This document shows, one piece after another, positions 26,579 to 38,170 of a DNA stretch of 64,000 nt. The stretch is from Metopolophium dirhodum (taxonomy: Eukaryota; Arthropoda; Insecta; Hemiptera; Aphididae), in the NCBI RefSeq assembly GCF_019925205.1, contig NC_083562.1, positions 2,914,001 through 2,978,000 on the forward strand. Direction: 5' to 3'. Under the pieces are notes generated by a model. That model was given only the letters and a program-made list of their open reading frames with translations. It made no database searches and was not told where the DNA came from. Positions within the stretch are counted from its first letter, which is position 1; each line of letters opens with the position of its first letter. The translations under genes and the position numbers were made by a program.

Positions 26579-26660
26579 GCCCTAGACGGGATTCGAATCC
26601 ACTACCTACGGGTTATTTAACGATCTACCTAACGCCTAATACCACTAGCCTACCACCTAC
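26579..26660 (-). repeat. tRNA-derived SINE-like segment
   Basis: On the minus strand, TAGGCTAGTGGTATTAGGCG resembles a polymerase III A box. About 30 bases on, GTGGATTCGAATCCC matches a B box/T-loop. Spacing and order are tRNA-like, but the flanking stems are poor, so this is not a functional tRNA. A tRNA-headed SINE or tRNA pseudogene is the simplest reading. Confidence 0.55.
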
Positions 26661-27019
26661 ATTGATATGCATGATATTTCAGTGGGTATATAACTGTCGC
26701 ATAATATATAGAAAAAAAATATCTTAATTTGCTTTTTATGGAATAAAATGTAAAATTCTATGACTATATTTACATACTTTATACATTTTACCTAAAATAA
26801 TAATATTGTATACAATTAATGTTTTCATACATTACTTTGCCAATAGTAATATATTTTATTTCACATGTTATTAAATACATGGTACCTACATTTATTTACT
26901 TAAAATAAACAAACATAATATTATAGGGTAGGTAATAAGTATTAATAACTATTGTAGAATAACAAAATAAAAAAAAAAAAATAAGAATATTAATATAGTA
27001 GGTATTATTTAAAAGTTTT

Positions 27020-27650
27020 TTATGCACCTGACCTCAATGAGGCATATAGTTTACCATTGCCTAGAACTCTGGCAATGGTTGGCGTTGTATCAGGTAATTC
27101 ATACATATAACACCCAATCAGTTTTGAGTTTAAATTATTTTTTATTTCATAGGCACAAAAATGTTCATCAAAACCAACAGTCAACATTGGCTTTATTATA
27201 AAATAAGGAACTCTGGTTTCATTGACCAACATTTTATAGATTTCCCCAAATAAACAGCCTCCAGCAGCAGAATTTATTTCTAAAACTAAAAGCATATTTT
27301 TTTTTATACATCAAACCTTTATATTCCAACCAAACTGGAGAGAATGAATTACATTTGAATTCTGGTGGTAGATTGAAAATTATATTTGATGGAAACTCAA
27401 TAAAAGGGGATACTACATTGGAACCAGATGAATAATTTAAGTCTGGTTTTAAACCTGAATTAGATAAAAAGCGACTGATCATTTGCAATTGTATTTTATT
27501 AGATAATGTATGACCTAAATTAATTCGATTAGATACAGCATTTGCAATTGCTTTTACTGTTTTATGTTTTGCTTCAAATCTAATTGAAGAAGTTAATTTG
27601 CAATAACAAATTAATGTGAAACTGGCATTAGAAATAGTTAAATTTAACAC
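27020..27650 (-). pseudogene. 5'-truncated, frameshifted transposon-like or multicopy aphid ORF
   Basis: Two abutting minus-strand frames read as one protein of about 210 residues if one A is removed from the A9 run at 27297-27305. The frame is then open to a stop at 27020, ending ...LYASLRSGA. There is no in-frame ATG at the left side: the frame begins at a GTG shortly after a stop, so the 5' part is missing. Composition is ordinary protein-like (IKPMLTVGFDEHFCAYEIKN), unlike the shadows around it. I think it is the C-terminal piece of a mobile-element-associated ORF found in many aphid copies, but I cannot name the family. Confidence 0.5.
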
Positions 27651-27904
27651 GCGGACAAAATAAAATCAACGTAAACTGTAAACACACGAGTCACGACAAT
27701 TTTGTAGACACACAAGTACACAGCAATTACAGGCTACAGCAGTACGCCAGTTGTACAACACAAAAGTAATATTATCATGTCTACCAATAAACTATAAATA
27801 TCATAAATGAAAAATAATAATAATTTATAAACATTGATATCAGTAGAAATTAACCGATTAATCGTTGGTAAATCTATATTTATATTCAAAATAACATTTA
27901 TTCA

Positions 27905-28013
27905 GTCCGGCCCACGAGAGTCCATACTACTAGATTCCCACTATTCGGCAACATGCCGATGCGCAGCGACGGACGCGTTTTTAGGTATGGACTATGGACT
28001 CTCGTGGCCCGGA
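27905..28013. repeat. Hairpin element with ~20-bp arms
   Basis: TCCGGCCCACGAGAGTCCAT at 27905-27924 is matched in reverse complement by ATGGACTCTCGTGGCCCGGA near 27992-28011. The loop holds GC-rich sequence. Probably a small MITE. Confidence 0.75.
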
Positions 28014-28462
28014 GTATACATAAGTGTATTTTTAATCGTACATACTATGATGTAGAAATAAATAATAATGTATTTAATTCAACAATAAACTGATGTTTTT
28101 TTAACTATAAAATAGTGGATAATGTAATATTCAATGATTCATTGTTAATTTAACTCCTATACTGAATGCTGAATTGAGTAAACGTATGGTGTTCAACCAT
28201 GTGTATTTCATTCTACAGACATTGTTGTTATTTTAACACTCCAAAGTATATAATTTACAATTTAGCTGATTGACAAATTCAGTAAAGTGTTAAAACAACT
28301 ACAGATTTCTAACTGTGTGTCGACGTTCTATCAAACGCATTCGATTTTCCGGTCGCGTCGTTTTCGTCCGCGGTGCACCGGATATACCTACCACGCGTGT
28401 CGCAAACAACATCTCGTAGAGGCACCTACGACGTAATAACAATAGTAATATTGTATACCTAC

Positions 28463-28562
28463 CTAAGTTAACCACTGAGAGCAGACACGTTCGACGGATC
28501 AACTCCGATCGTAGACGGCCGTCGATGTTTATTATTTTCGTTTCCGACAGGCGGGGGGTCAT
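28463..28562 (-). CDS. Candidate first coding exon, unknown protein
   Basis: An ATG at 28562 opens a frame beginning MTPRLSETKIINIDGR that runs 33 codons plus one base. It ends at a strong donor (CTTAG followed by GTAGGTAT on the minus strand). The coding-like composition stands out from the AT-rich surroundings, and the GC-richer sequence behind it could be a promoter. It overlaps by 12 bases, on the other strand, the exon candidate starting at 28551, so at most one may be real. No downstream exon was identified. Confidence 0.2.
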
Positions 28563-28817
28563 CGTCGTCGAATTATTGACTTCGCCAGACGCACGTTAAA
28601 CGGAGATTATGCCCAGTATTGTACATGCACACACAAAGGATCGGTCTTTGTGCGGCGCTCGTTCCTGGAAATTCCCGGACAATTGGTTTCAGAGTTGCGG
28701 ACACTTGTCAACTGCGGTCACGGTTTATTGGATTCAAATAGTTCCGTTTTGTATAGATATTGCAAGATAAATACACAATGTCCGCACTGTAGATCAATTA
28801 TTATTGTGAAATTGTAA
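28551..28817 (+). CDS. Candidate terminal exon encoding a RING-like cysteine-rich tail
   Basis: A pyrimidine-rich stretch ending TTTCCGACAG at 28550 is a good splice acceptor. From 28551 the frame is open for exactly 88 codons to TAA at 28815-28817. There is no internal Met, so upstream exons are required. Cysteines and histidines are spaced YCTCTHK (residues 24-28), NCGH (54-57), YRYC (71) and QCPHCRS (77-80). The CGH...CPHCR order followed by a short hydrophobic end resembles the C-terminal RING of IAP-type and other E3 ligases. The usual fifth ligand is not obvious and the first pair is CXC rather than CX2C. A second, shorter frame (ATG at 28609, 53 codons) overlaps it. The RING assignment is inference. 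Confidence 0.35.
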   Translation, partial: AGGHRRRIIDFARRTLNGDYAQYCTCTHKGSVFVRRSFLEIPGQLVSELRTLVNCGHGLLDSNSSVLYRYCKINTQCPHCRSIIIVKL

Positions 28818-30086
28818 AGTGTCGACAGCCGACTGCCGTGTGTAGCCCTATCCGCACCGGAGTCGTATTGTACAGCACGCACATATTATTATATTATATA
28901 TTATGTAGACGTGAAGAGTAAAACTGCAGGTACGAAAAAAAAGATTTACAGTAGGATTTGCTGGTAAATAACACATTTTTGATTCACATATTATCGCTAT
29001 TATTATTATTAATACGTATCTGTTCTTTATTTCCATAGTCTCTTTTTCGAATGTTCTTTTCCTTCCTGTTCGTTTTCCTTTAAAATCACATTTTAAGTAC
29101 AGAGGTATAATACACATTATAACATTTGTAATACACACACATATATGTATATATATAATACATATATTTCTGTATGACTATGCATCTATATAGGTACTAC
29201 ATTAAAATGTTTACGTTTTTGATATAATATTTTATAATAATAAATATGTATCATATCCGTACAAACAAACGAACAAATAAATAAATATTACCTATATTCC
29301 GCTAATGCTTTGATATGGTGGGGGGGGGGGGGGAATACAAATATATTTTCCGTACAATTCCAGTCAAATTAAATGTTAAACAGACGATAACCGGTGTTCC
29401 GCGTCGTATATTATAGCGTATGTATTAAATATAATAAAACCAACTCCTATAATAAATAACAAACGAGCAATAATATTTTCTTTCAAAGGATATAATGCGA
29501 GTTAATTCCGTGGAAAAAAAGTCATAAATCCTGCGTGTACAGGGTGATCACATCGATCACGAGATGCACACACCTCCACACGAACGGAACTGGGCCGATC
29601 GCAGCGCGACGTTCCTGTAGGTACACGGCTTAGTTTGTTACCGCGGTATGCTTGGTAACCCTACATTAATTACCGCATGCATAACTGAATTCAGCAAATG
29701 TATCAGCCGCTGAAATCGCCAGAGTTTCCCTAATTTCAGCACTTCTTCAATCTGCAAGGTGGGAGCAGGTTGCTTTATCAGGATTTAAATATCCTGTACG
29801 GACAGTTGTACTCGAGTACGCAGTAGTCGTAATGAGGGGAGAGGGGATACCCCCACCCCCCCCCCCCCCCCAGAGACATCGCTCCACTTTTCATAGTGTA
29901 CATTTTCTATCCCTCCACTTATTTTGAGCCACTCGGACCACTACTATACGTATGCTCACGTATTCACACGACGTGCGTTAATATTGGCGAACGACATGTC
30001 ACATGTCAAGTGTATCATAATATCATGTTGTATACTCGTACACGTACTAATGACTATGTCGAACATGTTCCGTTGTATGTGGTGCA

Positions 30087-31123
30087 CAGTGCCGGCACTA
30101 GGTATTGCGGGGCCCTGGACATAGGTAATAGGTACCCAGAGGAAGGCAAAATTCTAGCTTTTTTTAAATCAGGATTATTTAAAATTAATGCGGTTTTTAT
30201 TTTAATTTCAAACATTAAAAATAATATTATCAAGTTATTCTTTTTTTAATTATATGTTAACAAAAAAATATTTACAAATAATAAAATAATATGCATGTGT
30301 TGAAAATTATAAGTTAATAAATTCGTGGTGGGCCTATTATTTAATTAATTTATATTTATTTTAATAATTACAACTTATAAAAACATCAATAAAAAATAAA
30401 TAAAATCATCAAAATGTTTGAATGATATAATAAATTGTTTAATATTTAAGGACGCGGCGGCGGTAGACAATAAACTACATTAAAACTAATCCTGATACAC
30501 TAGATACGCACGCAGTAGGTACATATTATTTAATACAGTTATACCTACTATACGAAACTATACCTAAACTAAATTGTAATAATAATTTCATAAAATGAAA
30601 ACTTAATTTTATGATATTATGCAGAAATTGTTGAAAAAATACTGTAAGGTGCAAAGCGGATTGCAGTCAAATACTCAAATGTTGAACATAATATAATCAA
30701 ATAAATGTTTTGAGAATATAGCTCTTGCCCCTTCTATAATACGGTCATACGACAATACGCGGAGAGCTTTTCCAAACAAAGAACAGAAAAAACAATAACT
30801 ATAGAGATAATAAATATTTATATTATTAATTATAGTATACTCCTACAATCCTCGAGTATCCTCAAAATATTACTCCTTCATCGTATCAATAACGATTTAC
30901 TTTAGATATCATTTTCCAAATAGCTAATGATAGAAATAATATTAATATTATACATGTGTAGTATATAACAATAAGTCAATAAATGTATGGATTTATAATT
31001 TGTTAATATAAAATATCAATGTGTTTCGTGGTATTAAGATGATAATCAAAAATTGCGGGGCCCTTTAACAAGCGCGGGGCCCTGGACATATGTCCCATTT
31101 GTCCTCCCCTAGCGCCGGCACTG
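30087..31123. mobile_element. Non-autonomous hAT element, 1037 bp, exact 8-bp target-site duplication
   Basis: Starts CAGTGCCGGCACTAGG and ends with the reverse complement of CAGTGCCGGCGCTAGG: 16-bp terminal inverted repeats with one mismatch. GTGGTGCA is present immediately outside both ends (30079-30086 and 31124-31131). CAGTG-type ends plus an octamer duplication define hAT. GGGGCCCTGGACATA occurs in the subterminal region of both ends. The interior is AT-rich and noncoding, so it depends on a transposase in trans. Confidence 0.92.
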
Positions 31124-31884
31124 GTGGTGCAAATACGTTTAGTGCACATGACACGTGCGTGTGCATTAGTAGAGCGATAACCGATGTACACTGTCCACAA
31201 TAAACTTACTATTGTTTTATGTTGACGATAGTGTCGGGATTGTTGTCGATATCGCCGAAAGCCGTTGATAAAATAATATTATATCGATGTAACGATATTG
31301 CACAAAGTTTGATAAGAACAATGTCGAATGTACGTAATAAAATATAACAACAACAGTATTTTTGTATTATATTTTTTTTGAACAAAAAACAAAAACGTCT
31401 CCACACGGAACGTCGCGTACGCGTGCAATAACTGTGCAAATGTGCGAACGATTCATCTTAATCGTGATTCGCGCACAAATTGTAGGTACCTGTACGACCC
31501 GCTACCATAGATAATACAAGAATGGATAGGACATAAGAACTTATCACATGAAACTTTAGTGATACTATTTTTAAGGTTATATGGGGCAAATATTGATATG
31601 ATAATTGATAAATAATAATAAATATTTTAAATATTTAACAAAGTTTAGGGTAATTTTCCAGGCACAAGTGGCACAACAATCAAAATACAAACTGACAGAT
31701 ATCCAAATATAACTGACTACCTATCATGTCATCATTATTATTTAATAAAATAGTTTTGCACATAACCTTAAAAAGCCCCATATCGTCTTTCTCTCTTTAC
31801 GTTCTCTCTTCCCCAAAAAAGCACACGGCCCCGTATGGAACTGGTATAGGCATGTCCTATCCATTCTTATATTATCGATGTCCG

Positions 31885-32178
31885 CTACACGCGTAGGTAT
31901 CCGGCGTGTACCGCAGTGAAAATCGCGAAAAGAAGAATAATCAGCCATAAACGTCGTGCTATTATTTCGTTTGATCTCAAGAGGAATTGTGTTTTTAGAT
32001 CGATGAGAATACATTTTTTGCCCGTCAGTAATAATTTAGGTGTATGACCCACAGGTCTATTATATTTTAGCCGTAGGTACACGGCGCGAAAAGACGAACA
32101 GACGAAAACGTCGGTTATCGTGCAAGGCGCGCAGCAGTCTCTTCGAGTCGAACATCGGTGAAAAACTGCAATTCTCAT
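31885..32178 (-). CDS. Weak candidate small ORF with a hydrophobic signal-like C-terminal segment
   Basis: A 97-codon minus-strand frame from an ATG at 32178 ends in RRLWLIILLFAIFTAVHAG, which looks like a signal peptide with AVHA as a cleavage site. A signal peptide should be at the N-terminus, so a spliced first exon starting nearer 31960 would make more sense, but no ATG is in frame there. It lies head-to-head with the plus-strand signal-peptide-like start at 32198. May be spurious. Confidence 0.15.
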   Translation of the reverse strand: MRIAVFHRCSTRRDCCAPCTITDVFVCSSFRAVYLRLKYNRPVGHTPKLLLTGKKCILIDLKTQFLLRSNEIIARRLWLIILLFAIFTAVHAGYLRV

Positions 32179-32197
32179 TTCACCGCCCCCCCCACGG

Positions 32198-32270
32198 ATG
32201 ACAGTCGTGTACGTTCTCGTGTTATCATTATTATCTTCGGTGGCGGTCGGAGAGGGTTACATTGAGGGGG
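32198..32270 (+). CDS. Candidate signal-peptide first exon, unknown secreted protein
   Basis: From an ATG at 32198 the frame begins MTVVYVLVLSLLSSVAVGEG: a short N-region, a hydrophobic core and small residues at a likely cleavage site. After about 24 codons it enters a G homopolymer (about 32267-32276) and then low-complexity sequence, so coding probably stops at a splice donor before that. GTGGCG or GTCGGA around 32238-32245 are possible but weak donors. The surrounding GC-richer island (32160-32640) may be a promoter region. Confidence 0.25.
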
Positions 32271-33765
32271 GGGGGGGTGAACCGTGGTATAATATTGTCG
32301 AGATATTGTATATAGGTGCCACTATGATATTGGAATATTATTGCATTATCGCTGGGTCCGGAGTCGGCGGGTGGGCGGCGGGCGCGCGGAACTTAAACAC
32401 CGGCGCGGGAGAGCGGTCAACGGGCGCACGCGCGCACCGAAAATTACGTCGCCTCGCGGATCGCCGGATTTGTCATTATTTATGACCACCCCCCCCCCCC
32501 CCCCCCCCCACGACCGCCGACACACCGCCGCCGCCCGGATAAACTTTTGTCGCAAACTTTTCCACTTCTTCGCCGTATACACATTACATAAAATAATAAT
32601 ATAGAGCTATCCACACCACCGTGTCCGCCGGGTATTTATCGTTTCCTCCGCTCACACCTGTGTTACCGGCCCGGTGTTATCAATATTATTATTGTAGATT
32701 ATATTAATATTATTACATAATTCAGAGTATACGATTGCGATTAGAGTTTCCTGTAAATCCGGAAGCGCTCGCACAGGCGGCCGACAGAGTCGGTATAATG
32801 TTATAATATACGAACGACGACGGCGACGACTTGATAATAATAATGTATAATATTATACAGTGTCCCGGCAGAAAAGTAGAATTTACCGGAACGTTTTCAG
32901 TTGCGAATTCCGTCTGTGCCGACACGATACGTTTTTGTTTCGAACGCCAGTTCCGCTTCGCAATAATATTATTGTTAAATTGTATAATGTATTAGTATAC
33001 CTACATAATGTTATATGCCTCTTATAAGTTAACGCTGCAGATATCGCAATCTTTAAACCCCTCGATCCGTTATCGGACGATATGTAAAAAGAAAATCTAC
33101 ACATTTAAATAGCACGCGCAATGCCGGTGTACAGTCAGTTTTATTGGTAGCGTGTCATTTAGTAGCGTCATTTGGGGGGGGGGGGTCGCATTTGCCACTC
33201 CTCCTTGTATATTAGCGGACCGGGTATGGGCTAGTTTTCGGCCTTCGTATAGTAGATAAGCTATAATAGGTAATATATTTCCAGACAGCAAATGTATGAC
33301 TAAAAATATTATTACATTACATTACAATAATATTATTCGTGATTATAATATTAATATAATGTTATTATAATATTATCATTTCAAAACGCTGTCTGGGATT
33401 TAGGTATATCCCTCTACATAGGTTTATTTATGCCGATGATAGTAAGTACAATATTATGTAAGAAGGCTATTTGTATTGAGATAAAAATGCAATATTGTAA
33501 TGTAATTATTGTTAGCAAGCTATTTTTTTTCAGTTTCATTATGGACCGGTCAAAAATGTTGCCCCCCCTCTCTAACCTAACTGAAATGAAACCACTGGTC
33601 ATATCTGTCGTATTTTCACATGCGTCGCGTGGAATAAACTAATGAAATAATGATCAACGATTTATCTCATTTAAGAATATTATATTCTATACTATCAACA
33701 TATACTAAGTAGAATATTATAATATAGGTATGGTCGTAGTGTCGTACTCGTACACAACTGCAGTT

Positions 33766-33938
33766 CAGTGGCGTAGACAAGGGGGGACTTTGGGGGTCAG
33801 ACCCCCCCCCATTGGCTTTTTATTATCTTACTAAAAAGTTTTGAGAGGGTGGGGGATTTTCCAATTTTTCCCTCCCATATATAGCTATGTCATTTTTTTT
33901 TTTTGATCCCTCTTTCAGAAATCATGTCTACGCCACTG
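33766..33938. mobile_element. Small hAT-like MITE with CAGTGGCGTAGAC ends
   Basis: CAGTGGCGTAGACA at the left end is repeated in reverse complement at the right end (TGTCTACGCCACTG). This terminal sequence is common to many hAT MITEs. The interior contains GGGGGTCAGACCCCC. The flanking octamers (CTGCAGTT and GAATTGTC) do not match, so the insertion is old or the ends were rearranged. Confidence 0.7.
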
Positions 33939-34069
33939 GAATTGTCACATTTCAAAAAAACAATAGATTCTAAATAATTTTTATTACACGATTCCAGTGA
34001 ACATAATATTTCGAGTGAATATGACCGGTTTTAATATTTTTTGCTAATGAAAATCTAAATCTAATGAAA

Positions 34070-34200
34070 GAGCATAGGCACAACAACTAGGGTTCAAATT
34101 CTGGGCGGAGGCTAAGCCCACCTAACAAAACTATTAATTTAAAATAACCCATAGACGACTTATATCTAAATCAATAAGGAATATTTTTGGGGGGCTAAGA
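34070..34200. repeat. Dispersed repeat B, copy 1
   Basis: Shares AACTAGGG and the run CTTATATCTAAATCAATAAG with a second copy at about 60600-60690. Both are followed by a G-rich 'GGGGCTAAG' or 'GGAAACTAAGGGG' segment. Class unknown. Confidence 0.6.
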
Positions 34201-34914
34201 TGACAAAAGAAAATTTGTCATGCTACGAAAATTTACGTGACCATTTACAAGTTATATTTAGTAGTTTAGTACACATCACTAACCTCGGGGCATGGAAACA
34301 TTGGATATTTTCTCAAAATCCCGGGACATCCCACAATAATAATTTCGATTTCAAAAAGGGTTTTTTTTTTACTAATAAGAGCATCCTAAATTAATACAAT
34401 ACGCTTTGAAAATTATAAAATATAATAAGCTATTATAGTCGTTAGATATTAACCACAACATAGTCTATTTTATTTTATTTATAAGTTATAACAACGATGG
34501 TGATGTAGCTGATATAACTTGATTTCATCTACATCGCCGTTATCACCAAACATAATATTGTCGTTTGAAAATACAATTAAAAAATTCAAACTCTGGTTTA
34601 TTAAATTTAAATATAAAATAATTGTAATATGTATTCAGAATTAATATTATAATATATATTGTAATCTAATGTAATCCATGCAATCTAATTTGTATAGTTA
34701 TACAAACCAAAAAATACTAAGAAAATAGATAATAATGAGACTAGTGCAGTATTGCGACAACTTGAGATTGATGACTCGTAATCAAATAATTTGCTATTCA
34801 CAGTAGAATTTTTGAATGACATACTCTCATTTGCTCTTAAATGAATTCAAGTTGAGTTGGTTGTTTTTATGTTTGCCAACAAATGTAGAAAATCTTAGTT
34901 TACACAAATGTGTT

Positions 34915-37900
34915 ATTAAAAAGGTGGATAAGTGGATGTCGCTCTGCTGTACAGTAGGTTACAAGTGGGTCACTGTAATGGATGGTGTTAAATTTGAATT
35001 CAATGATATAATATCATTGTATAAGAAAAACGATTCTGAGCGAAAACGGTCAGTCAGCCTATGATTTTAACAAGTATATTTGATGATATTATTGGGAATA
35101 AAGTAATTTATATATAACCTATTTACGTGGAGCCTTGTTTTAAGCTTTCAATCCTTAGCTATAAAAGTTGAACATTTTATAAATTTTTAACTACAAAATA
35201 ATAATTTGATAAATTTTGTCAAAATTTGAACTTTAAATGCTTATAAAAAAAAATGTTGCCTATGTATTTTTAATATTTTTCAACTGCTATTAGAACGATA
35301 TATCAGGAGCCTTAAATAATATCATTGTATAAGAAAAACGATTCTGAGCGAAAACGGTCAGTCAGCCTATGGTATTACCAAATATATTTGATGATATTAT
35401 TGTGAATAAAGTAATTTATAAATAACCTATTTACGTGGAGCCTTGTTTTAAACTTTCAATCCTTAGCTATAAAAGTTGAACATTTTATAAATTTTTACTA
35501 CAAAATAATTATTAAATTATAAATTTGATAAATTTTGTCAAAATCTGAACTTTAAATGCTTTTAAAAAAAAATGTACCCATGTATTTTTAATATCTTTCA
35601 ACTGTTGTTGCAACAATATATCAGGAGCCTTGCATTAAATTTTCACGTTTTTTTACCCAACAAATAAGATTTTATTGATATTTATAGAAAAAAAAACTAA
35701 AAAAATTGAAAACTGACAATGTCCGTAAACAGCTCAAAAAGAGTCAACATATTTTCAAAATTTTATGGTGTATAGAAAATGCTAATATAAACATTCAGTG
35801 AAGTTTTTAAGTATCTACAGTCATTCGTTTTTTAATTACAATAAAATAAGAAAATTGTTACATGAGAAATCGAGTAAATATCAAATGTTGTAAAAATATA
35901 AATTTCAGACGCTCATAAAAATTTAATTTAAGTATTTTCTAGACATTTTTTTTTTGATAAAGGTAGACAAACTTATGAGTAATCTTATATTACATTTTCA
36001 AATCTTAGATTTAAAAAGAAAAATTTTTATGAATTCTCAACTCAAAATAATTTGCTATTTTTCGTGATTTTTCCGTATTTTGTCAAAATTTGAACTTCAA
36101 ATGCTTATATATAAAAAGGTGGATAAGTGGATGTCGCTCTGCTGTACGGTAGGTTACAAGTGGGTCGCTGTAATGGATGGTGTTAAATTTGAATTCAATG
36201 ATATAATATCATTGTATAAGAAAAACGATTCTGAGCGAAAACGGTCAGTCAGCCTATGATTTTACCAAGTATATTTGATGATATTATTGTGAATAAAGTA
36301 ATTTAAATATAACCTATTTACGTGGAGCCTTGTTTTAAATTTTCAATCCTTAGCCATAAAAGTTAAAAATTTATAAATTTTTAACTACAAAATAATTAAT
36401 AAATTATAAATTTGATAAATGTTGTCAAAATTTGAACTTTAAATGCTTATAAAAAAAAATTGTGCCTATGTATTTTTAATATTTTTCAACTGCTATTAGA
36501 ACGATATATCAGGAGCCTTATATTAAATTTTCACGCTTTTTTACCCAACAAATAAAAATTTATTGATATTTATAGAAAAAAAACTAAAAAAATTGAAAAC
36601 TGACAATGTCCGTAAACAGCTCAAAAAGAGTCAAAATATTTTCAACATTTTATGGTGTATAGAAAATGCTAATATAAACATTCAGTGAAATTTTCAAGTA
36701 TCTACAGTCATTTGTTTTTTAATTACAATAAAATAAGAAAATTGTTACATGAGAAATCGAGTAAATATCAAATGTTGTAAAAATATAAATTTCAGACGCT
36801 CATAAAAATTTAATTTAAGTTTCTTCTAGACATTTTTTTTTTGATAAAGGTAGACAAACTTATGAGTAATCTTATATTACATTTTCAAATCTTAGATTTG
36901 AAAAGAAAAATTTTTATGAATTCTCATCAAAATAATTTGCTATTTTTCGTGATTTTTCCGTATTTTGTCAAAATTTGAACTTTAAATGCTTATAATTAAA
37001 AACTGTGACTAAGGATTTTTAATTTTTTTCATCTGCCTTTGAAACAATAACCTAGGAGCCTTCTATTAAATTTTCAAGCTTTTTTACTCAACAGATAAAA
37101 TTTTATTGATATTTATAGAAAAAAAAACTAAGAAAATTGAAAACTGACAATGGCCGTAAACAGCTCAAAAAGAGTCAAAATATTTTGTAAATTTTATGGT
37201 GTATAGAAAATGCAAATATAAACAACCAGTGAAAATTTCATGCATCTACGGTCATTTGTTTTAGAGTTACACCAATAACCAAAATCGATTTTGTTAAAAA
37301 TCGATTTTGCGTAAAAATTCCCGTTTTTCCTTAATTTTTCTTTTGTTTTTCACATCGCTTTTGAAAACTACTGGGAAATTAAAATTTTGACCTCCCCAAT
37401 GCACCAACGATATTCACTTTCCCATCGAACAAGATACTGAAGTCGAAAATCGAAGCATTATTTCGACTACTTATCGTGTACACAGACACAAAAATAAAAA
37501 AAAAAATAAAAAAAAAAACACACATCATTGTAAAATCAATACATTCATCGTTTCACTCAGAATCTATAACTGTGACTAAGGATTTTTAATTTTTTTCATC
37601 TGCCTTTGAAACAAAAACCTAGGAGCCTTCTTTTAAATTTTCAAGCTTTTTTACTCAACAGATAAAATTGTATTGATATTTATAGAAAAAAAAAACTAAA
37701 CAAATTGAAAACTGACAATGGCCTGCTCAAAAAGAGTCAAAATATTTTGTAAATTTTATGGTGTAAAAAAAGGCTAATATAAACATTCAGTTAAAATTTC
37801 ATGTCCCTACGTTCATTTGTTTTAGAGTTACACCAAAAACCAAAATCCATTTTTTCGAAAACAGATTTTGCGTAAAATTTCCCGTTTTTCCTTAATTTTT

Positions 37901-38170
37901 CTTTTGTTTTTCACGTCGCTTGTGAAAACTACTGGGAAATGTTTACTTTTGACCCCCCAAAGTACCAACTAGATTCACTTTCCTATCAGAAAAGTTGCTA
38001 TTGAAGAAAATCCAAGCACTTTTACTGTCCTAAAAGGTGATGACAGACACAAAAATAAAAAAAAAATTCAAAAAATTCAAAAAAAATAAAAAAAAAAATG
38101 AAAAAATAAAAAAAAAAACACACATCATTGTAAAATCAATACATTCATCGCTTCGCTCAGAATCTAAAAT
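34915..38170. repeat. Complex tandem array of the aphid-type 'GATTCTGAGCGAA' repeat (repeat R)
   Basis: Two full heads (34921 and 36116) begin with GTGGATAAGTGGATGTCGCT and a third partial head starts near 35318. Shared downstream blocks recur (TTTACGTGGAGCCTTGTTTT at 35124, 35419 and 36313). Two tails end in ATCATTGTAAAATCAATACA followed by TCAGAATCT (about 37569 and 38166). The head contains GATTCTGAGCGAA and the tail its reverse complement TTCGCTCAGAATC, so single units have inverted ends like a DNA transposon. Further pieces occur at 46665-47060, 50200-50527, 57043-57176 and, diverged, at 63300-63440. A conserved short frame is described under findings. Confidence 0.8.

Noticed and set aside
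26579..26660. Functional tRNA gene on the minus strand
   Set aside because: A- and B-box-like motifs are present, but acceptor and anticodon stems do not pair convincingly.
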